In this document: positions 14,444 to 18,157 of the stretch, piece by piece
How the letters are laid out: each line of letters begins with the position of its first letter
Numbering within the stretch: position 1 is the stretch's first letter
Assembly (NCBI GenBank): GCA_934725345.1
Contig: CAKVBG010000018.1
Location: 1 to 18,157, forward strand
Direction: 5' to 3'
DNA length: 18,157 nt
Origin: an uncultured Eubacteriales bacterium
GTDB taxonomy: Bacteria; Bacillota; Clostridia; Oscillospirales; Acutalibacteraceae
Position numbers and translations under genes: made by a program
Notes under the pieces: model-generated
Seen by the model: only the letters and a program-made list of their open reading frames with translations
The model's database searches: none
What the model was told of the DNA's origin: nothing

Positions 14444-14472
14444 GTGACATTTTTTTAAATTTATATTAGAAT
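14444..14472 (+). promoter_or_regulatory. Sigma-A promoter of the 257-aa protein gene
   Basis: GTGACA (14444-14449), 17-base spacer and TAGAAT (14467-14472), each 5 of 6 to consensus. It lies in the 204-bp gap divergent from spoIVB, about 50 bp before the GTG start. For spoIVB on the other strand I could not find a convincing sigma-F or sigma-G promoter. Confidence 0.55.
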
Positions 14473-14524
14473 TGATACCAAGAATCTATTTCTTGAACTA
14501 TATTATTAATGGAGTTGTAAGCAA

Positions 14525-15298
14525 GTGAACAAAAACTATTTCGAAGACTTATGTAATCAAGTATTAGAAAATGAAAAGTTGCGCAATTTTGAGTCTAGCC
14601 ATCCCGCACCCAACACCCTATCTTTGAAGAATAAAAATCAACTTTATGAAATTCGTTATGCTCCTAATAACAAAAACATTTCACTAGTTGCAGTATCGGA
14701 GGAATCATCCACAGTAGTTTCCACCTGGCTCTTTGATGAGGAAAATATATCTAAAAAGGATATAGGATTGATTGCTGAAGATTTTGCGGAAAGTATGACG
14801 CCTCAATTAGCCAAACGTACTAAGACCATAAAGAAAAAATCCTCAAATGATGAAAGTAATGTCACGGGTCTGTTCTTTTCAAACAGAATGGTTAATATCT
14901 TTCCTGAAATAAAAAAAGACATATATATAGAAAAGGAATGTTATGAAGAATTTCGAGCTGTGAAGTTTTCAAGAGAAATTTTGCTTCCAAAAATAAATGA
15001 TATGCTTTCAAATAAAAAATCCGATAACTCCACAATTAAAAAATTGGGTAAATTACTCAGCGACCTTTATTCCTCAGGAACCCTAGATGTTAGAAGCATA
15101 ATAACTATGGTAATACTTAATCATCTTGAATATCCTGACGCTTTGAAACCTTTCATCACTCCTGAACTTCAAACAGCTTGGGACGCTGCAAAAAAATATA
15201 AAGATAAAAAAGTAAAACCGGAAAAACCTAGGAAAAAGAATTCGTTTATCTCTAAAGCACTTGAGTATCAAAGAGAAGAAATGAAAAACCAAAAGTAG
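14525..15298 (+). CDS. Uncharacterised soluble protein, 257 aa
   Basis: Not recognised. No signal peptide or transmembrane helix. The N-terminal half (1-100) looks like an alpha/beta domain with a strand-rich part (YEIRYAPNNKNISLVAVSEES) and an acidic helix (DIGLIAEDFAESM). A basic Lys/Ser linker (around 97-110) follows. A helical C-terminal half contains hydrophobic helices (SREILLPKINDML, KLGKLLSDLYSSG, IITMVILNHLEYPDAL). The last 40 residues are strongly basic (KYKDKKVKPEKPRKKN), which could bind nucleic acid or acidic lipid. Start is GTG at 14525 after GGAG; there is no nearby ATG in frame. spoIIM follows after 89 bp, but its own sigma-E-like promoter suggests separate control. Confidence 0.7.
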   Translation: MNKNYFEDLCNQVLENEKLRNFESSHPAPNTLSLKNKNQLYEIRYAPNNKNISLVAVSEESSTVVSTWLFDEENISKKDIGLIAEDFAESMTPQLAKRTKTIKKKSSNDESNVTGLFFSNRMVNIFPEIKKDIYIEKECYEEFRAVKFSREILLPKINDMLSNKKSDNSTIKKLGKLLSDLYSSGTLDVRSIITMVILNHLEYPDALKPFITPELQTAWDAAKKYKDKKVKPEKPRKKNSFISKALEYQREEMKNQK

Positions 15299-15300
15299 TA

Positions 15301-15329
15301 GCATATTTAAATATATAGTTTCATAAGTA
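15301..15329 (+). promoter_or_regulatory. Sigma-E-like promoter of spoIIM
   Basis: GCATATT (15301-15307), 14-base spacer and CATAAGTA (15322-15329) match the mother-cell sigma-E pattern (KMATATT, 14-15 bases, CATAnnnT) except the last base of the -10. spoIIM is a known sigma-E gene in Bacillus, which supports the reading. It is 58 bp before the ATG. Confidence 0.55.
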
Positions 15330-15387
15330 TTTACTCAGAATAGTATTATTTATCATTAAAGATGTGAAAGCTGAGGAGTAAATAAAT

Positions 15388-16029
15388 ATGAAAAGAGCTA
15401 TTAGTAAAGCAACTTCCTTTCTAAAGAAATATGAAATCATGAATATAAGCCCCAATAGCCGTGCATTGGCTTTCTTGGGACTTTGCGTAATTGTTGGAAT
15501 GATATGCGGAACCCTTTTGGTTCCATCTTTAAATATGGAATCCCTTTACAAACTTGATTTCTTGTTCCTAAGTGATTTCAAAGAAAGAATTGGACAATCT
15601 TCTATTCAGATATTTATCTCTTCATTTTGTGCTTTAAGTCTCTTTTCATTAGTAATTGAACTTAGTGCGCTTTCTTGCTGGGGAATTATTGTTATTCCGC
15701 TCGTGCTGATTATAAAGGGTATAGGTCTGGGAATAACCGCAGGATATCTTTACTTAATATACGGCTTAAAAGGGATAGCTTTTTACATTCTGATGCTAAT
15801 TCCGGGAATTTTCGTATCTTCTATAGGGATAGTCCTATTTTCCTTGGGCTCTATAAGATTTTCCCTAAAGATTCTGAGTTGCATTATCTCCAAAACAGCT
15901 CCTCAAGTCTTATGGCCTGAAACAAAAACTCATTTAAAAAAATCCGGGTACTGCTTGATACTTCTCGGCCTTTCCGCCCTAATTGACGTAGGGTTTACAG
16001 CTATGTTTTCAAAGTTTTTCAATTTTTGA
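15388..16029 (+). CDS. spoIIM: Stage II sporulation protein M
   Basis: Integral membrane protein of 213 aa with about five hydrophobic helices (around 27-47, 72-92, 95-120, 128-155 and 186-208). In Bacillus SpoIIM recruits SpoIIP and SpoIID to dissolve septal peptidoglycan so that the mother cell can engulf the forespore. Family resemblance is in the short basic N-terminus before the first helix and the IIKGIGLGITAGYLYLIYGLKG region, matching the FKGxGxGxxxGYLY pattern of the SpoIIM group. Length fits. ATG at 15388 follows GAGGAG. spoIID and spoIIP are not in the window. It converges on the pseudouridine synthase gene with a 6-bp gap occupied by parS. Confidence 0.8.
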   Translation: MKRAISKATSFLKKYEIMNISPNSRALAFLGLCVIVGMICGTLLVPSLNMESLYKLDFLFLSDFKERIGQSSIQIFISSFCALSLFSLVIELSALSCWGIIVIPLVLIIKGIGLGITAGYLYLIYGLKGIAFYILMLIPGIFVSSIGIVLFSLGSIRFSLKILSCIISKTAPQVLWPETKTHLKKSGYCLILLGLSALIDVGFTAMFSKFFNF

Positions 16030-16031
16030 AA

Positions 16032-16047
16032 TGTTTCACGTGAAACA
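16032..16047. promoter_or_regulatory. parS: parS centromere site (ParB/Spo0J binding)
   Basis: TGTTTCACGTGAAACA, a perfect palindrome identical to the bacterial parS consensus, extended to 20 bp (16030-16049) by flanking AA and TT. It fills the junction of the convergent spoIIM and pseudouridine synthase genes and encodes the last residues and stop codon of the latter (Cys-Phe-Thr-stop). ParB loads here for origin segregation and SMC loading. Exact parS sites cluster near oriC in Firmicutes, so this region is probably origin-proximal. Confidence 0.95.
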
Positions 16048-17004
16048 TTCGTAAAAGTCCTTTATGAACCATATCTTCTCTTTAGGCAAAACAAAACTTC
16101 TACCATTCAAATATTCAAGGATTCCTGAGTCAGATTTAAAATCAAATTTTACTTTGTACGAGCATAGTGCTTGATACTTATACTTCATTAACTTATTCAA
16201 AGAATTAATTCCATATTTCCCATCTCCCAAGATAGGATATCCCATATAGGCCAAGTGGGCCCTAATTTGATGAGTTCTGCCTGTAAGCAAGTTCACATCT
16301 AAAAGTGAAAACCTTTTGGATTTTTCTAATACTTTGTATTCAGTTAATATAACTTTGGAATTTGCAAATGGCGTGTTTCTAATGTAAACTTTATTTTCGG
16401 ATTCATTTTTACTAAGATAAGCTTTTAGAACTCCACTGCTATCTGACGGTACTCCACAAACTATACACATATATGATTTATGAATTTCGCGTTTTTTCAT
16501 CTTTTGGTTTAAAATTGATAAGGTTTTGGCATTTTTGGCAGCAAGCACTATCCCCGAAGTATTTCTATCAATTCGGTTTATAAGCGCTGGTGAAAAAGAA
16601 TTTTCATTTTGAGGGTCATACTCTTTCCTATTATAAAGGTAGCTTTTTATCCTGTTTATTAAACACTCTGATTCTTCACGAATGTCTGGATGCACGATAA
16701 GACCCGCGGGTTTATTTATAATTAAAATATTTTCATCTTCATAAACCACATCTAGGGAAAAAGAAGTATTTTTAAACTCATACTTACTTGATGATTTTTC
16801 AAAGAATTCATCGTTAATATAAAGCTCAATGACGTCGTTTTCTAGAAGCCTATAAGAGCCAGGTACTTTTTTCCTATTGACTTTAATTTTTTTCTTTCTA
16901 ATATACTTATATATTAGAGAATCAGGTATGTTATAAAGCACCTTCTTTAAAAAAGAGTCCAGACGTTTATCGGCATCGTTGCTATTCACAACAATTTTTT
17001 TCAT
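16036..17004 (-). CDS. RluD/RluC-family 23S rRNA pseudouridine synthase
   Basis: Isomerises specific uridines to pseudouridine in RNA, most likely 23S rRNA. In 322 aa it has an N-terminal S4 RNA-binding domain (about 13-60, RLDSFLKK...IKVNRKKVPGS), the entry motif INKPAGLIVHP (96-106), the catalytic motif NRIDRNTSG (143-151) with Asp146, and GRTHQIRAHLAYMGYPILGDGKYG (242-265). Asn replaces the more usual His before the catalytic Arg-x-Asp, a variation seen in some members. I set the start at ATG 17004, preceded by GGAG 12 bases away, rather than the TTG at 17022. Exact target site cannot be assigned. Its 3' end is built into the parS palindrome. Confidence 0.9.
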   Translation of the reverse strand: MKKIVVNSNDADKRLDSFLKKVLYNIPDSLIYKYIRKKKIKVNRKKVPGSYRLLENDVIELYINDEFFEKSSSKYEFKNTSFSLDVVYEDENILIINKPAGLIVHPDIREESECLINRIKSYLYNRKEYDPQNENSFSPALINRIDRNTSGIVLAAKNAKTLSILNQKMKKREIHKSYMCIVCGVPSDSSGVLKAYLSKNESENKVYIRNTPFANSKVILTEYKVLEKSKRFSLLDVNLLTGRTHQIRAHLAYMGYPILGDGKYGINSLNKLMKYKYQALCSYKVKFDFKSDSGILEYLNGRSFVLPKEKIWFIKDFYECFT

Positions 17005-17037
17005 ACTAAAAAAACACTCCAAAAATAAAAATGTTTG

Positions 17038-17066
17038 TTGTCAAAACTGTAAATTGGTACTATAAT
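17038..17066 (+). promoter_or_regulatory. Sigma-A promoter of radC
   Basis: TTGTCA (17038-17043), 17-base spacer and TATAAT (17061-17066). It starts downstream of the ATG at 17031, so that ATG cannot be the main start. The transcript instead leads to AAAGGAG and the TTG at 17109. Confidence 0.75.
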
Positions 17067-17090
17067 ATTATAAACGGAAGAACGAATCAA
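17062..17090 (-). promoter_or_regulatory. Possible promoter of the pseudouridine synthase gene
   Basis: Minus strand: TTGATT (17090-17085), 17-base spacer and TATTAT (17067-17062). Its -10 overlaps the radC -10 on the other strand within the palindrome TATAATATTATA (17061-17072). The two polymerases could not occupy the site together. Confidence 0.45.
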
Positions 17091-17108
17091 GAGAAAGGAG
17101 CCCCAAAA

Positions 17109-17807
17109 TTGAATTCCGGTGATATCCATTCTGGACATAGAGAAAGATTAAAAAATAAATTTATAAAATATGGTTTAGATTCATTTGAAATACATGAAAT
17201 CTTTGAACTTCTTCTGTTTTATGTCATACCAAGAAAAGATACAAATCCCATAGCTCACGCACTTGTAAAAAGATTTAGAACTGTCGATAGAGTAATGGAT
17301 GCACCCTTTTCTACATTGACTCAGGTCGATGGTATTGGTAAAGAAGCAGCTTGTTTCCTAAAAATAATACTCTCTTTCACTAGGATTTATATGGAGAGCA
17401 AAAGCAGGTCTTTGAATCAATTCAAAACTAGATATCAATTAAGTGACCACTTAATGCTTAGTTTCGTTGGTAGAGCAGAAGAATGTATAGCAATTTTGCT
17501 TCTGAATCCAAAAAAAGAAATAATCTACGAAGGAATTGTAAACAAGGGTACATATAATTTCGTCGATATCCAAGTACGCACGCTTATAGAATTGATTATA
17601 ACCCATAGTGCAACAGGAATTTTGCTAGCTCATAATCATCCAAGTGGTATGGCATTACCTTCAAAAGAAGATTTAGCAGTTACTGAAAAACTTGCATCTG
17701 TGCTAAGGACAATGAATGTTCATTTCATAGATCATATTATAGTCGCTAATGATGACTACATATCCCTTAAAGATTGTAATATTCCAGGATTTAGTTTTAA
17801 TAGTTAG
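17109..17807 (+). CDS. radC: RadC-family JAB/JAMM protein
   Basis: Widespread bacterial protein (UPF0758) with an N-terminal helix-hairpin-helix-like half and a C-terminal JAB1/MPN-type domain. The first part contains GHRERL, the ELLLFYVIPRKDT motif and VDGIGKEAA, which resembles a helix-hairpin-helix turn. The metal-binding signature AHNHPSG with the downstream SKEDLAVT Asp is intact (about residues 174-193 from this start). Historic links to DNA repair are weak and the true role is uncertain. I chose TTG at 17109 because AAAGGAG stands 9 bases before it and because the promoter lies between it and the upstream ATG; this gives 232 aa, the usual size. It is transcribed divergently from the pseudouridine synthase gene. 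Confidence 0.9.
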   Translation: MNSGDIHSGHRERLKNKFIKYGLDSFEIHEIFELLLFYVIPRKDTNPIAHALVKRFRTVDRVMDAPFSTLTQVDGIGKEAACFLKIILSFTRIYMESKSRSLNQFKTRYQLSDHLMLSFVGRAEECIAILLLNPKKEIIYEGIVNKGTYNFVDIQVRTLIELIITHSATGILLAHNHPSGMALPSKEDLAVTEKLASVLRTMNVHFIDHIIVANDDYISLKDCNIPGFSFNS

Positions 17808-17855
17808 AACTCATCTCCAAGATTTACAATCTATTTGAACAGAGATCAAAATAAA

Positions 17856-17877
17856 CCTACTAAATCACTTTAGTAGG
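17856..17877 (-). terminator. Terminator of the right-edge gene, overlapping its stop codon
   Basis: CCTACTAAA (17856-17864) and TTTAGTAGG (17869-17877) form a perfect 9-bp stem with a 4-base loop. On the minus strand it is followed by TTTATTTTG. The TAA stop of the minus-strand gene (17872-17870) is inside the stem. It may also stop radC transcripts, but there is no U-tract on that strand. Confidence 0.65.
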
Positions 17878-18157
17878 CTTGGGGGATGTTAATTATTTTT
17901 AGCCTCTTACCTTTGGCATATTGAAAAGTTCTATGAGCTCCTCCCCAATCATGGTTTACATAGGAAATTAAAAAGTTTGAATTGTTTACCATCCACTCAT
18001 TTCGTTTAATTATGGCGAATTTGAGTGGAACTTTTTCTATGTCTGGATAAATCGTCCCATCAAAAAACTTTGAAAAATAATTTAAGTTCACATCTGATTC
18101 TTTCGGCATATAAGATAGAATCCAGTAGGACTTTATGAACGGATATTCCTTTTTAAG
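17870..18157 (-). CDS. YpsA/SLOG-like protein (DUF1273 type), C-terminal part, cut by the window edge
   Basis: The frame is open from the right edge to the TAA at 17870, so this is the last 95 residues of a longer protein and the internal ATG at 18109 is not its start. Visible features recall the SLOG/YpsA-like Rossmann family: KRNEWMVNNSNFLISYVNH, then WGGAHRTFQYAKGKRLKIINI, matching the pattern in which a conserved Asn/Ser strand is followed by GGA and a helix ending in a final beta strand. Such proteins are thought to bind nucleotides or nucleotide-derived ligands, but their function is mostly unknown. The N-terminal half is outside the window, so the assignment is tentative. Confidence 0.6.
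   Translation of the reverse strand, partial: LKKEYPFIKSYWILSYMPKESDVNLNYFSKFFDGTIYPDIEKVPLKFAIIKRNEWMVNNSNFLISYVNHDWGGAHRTFQYAKGKRLKIINIPQAY

Noticed and set aside
14202..14450. 82-aa minus-strand ORF overlapping the start of spoIVB
   Set aside because: It overlaps the spoIVB N-terminus in another frame, has no ribosome binding site and no plausible domain.
17031..17108. Upstream ATG extension of radC (26 residues)
   Set aside because: The sigma-A promoter lies within it and a better ribosome binding site serves the TTG at 17109; the extra residues do not look like the family.
1..18157. CRISPR arrays, tRNA, rRNA and insertion sequences
   Set aside because: No short regularly spaced repeats, cloverleaf-like sequences, transposase ORFs or terminal inverted repeats were found on reading.

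Overview
The window looks like chromosome from a low-GC, endospore-forming Clostridia-type Firmicute. I cannot place it below class, although the gene content would fit an Oscillospiraceae-like lineage. The evidence is the AT-rich DNA, strong AGGAGG-type ribosome binding sites, TTGACA/TATAAT promoters, frequent TTG/GTG starts, and sporulation genes (spo0A, spoIVB, spoVAD, spoIIM, and a PASTA-type SpoVD-like PBP with a SpoVE/FtsW partner).

Left edge (1-640, minus strand): a small gene for a Nif11-like, double-glycine-leader peptide (108 aa). It is preceded in the direction of transcription by a sigma-A promoter and a 5'-UTR hairpin. The same promoter, UTR and start-codon block recurs 533 bp away at the window edge (90 of 93 bases identical). 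The edge therefore cuts into a tandem array of such genes.

830-8275 (plus strand): a probable operon in the order PASTA transpeptidase (SpoVD type), mraY, SEDS glycosyltransferase (ftsW/spoVE), murG, a NifU-like protein and a GGGtGRT-family protein. The first four make and polymerise lipid II. murE, murF and murD, often found between such genes, are missing here. The last two form a pair of unknown function with iron-sulfur links.

8276-9718 (plus): a 60-aa orphan ORF, an intrinsic terminator, then a solitary spoVAD without spoVAC/spoVAE. A sigma-G-like promoter may overlap the terminator.

9719-11908 (minus): two tandem terminators, then a 644-aa protein that begins with a Nif11-like leader ending in a double glycine. 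This is followed by an Ala-rich signal-like segment, a transmembrane helix and a long helical body. Its promoter is a perfect TTGACA-17-TATAAT. A protein this large behind a RiPP/bacteriocin-type leader is the most unusual item in the window. It shares an 11-bp promoter block with the small peptide gene. No maturation enzyme or ABC peptidase-transporter is present.

12094-14320 (minus): the classic pair spoIVB then spo0A, ending in a strong terminator.

14444-16029 (plus): an unrecognised 257-aa protein, then spoIIM with a sigma-E-like promoter. A perfect 16-bp parS site lies in the 6-bp gap between the convergent spoIIM and RluD-type pseudouridine synthase genes and extends over the latter's stop codon. 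This suggests an origin-proximal location.

16036-18157: the pseudouridine synthase (minus) and radC (plus) diverge from overlapping promoters that share a palindromic -10 region. At the right edge is the C-terminal part of a YpsA/SLOG-like protein (minus), whose stop codon lies inside a terminator stem.
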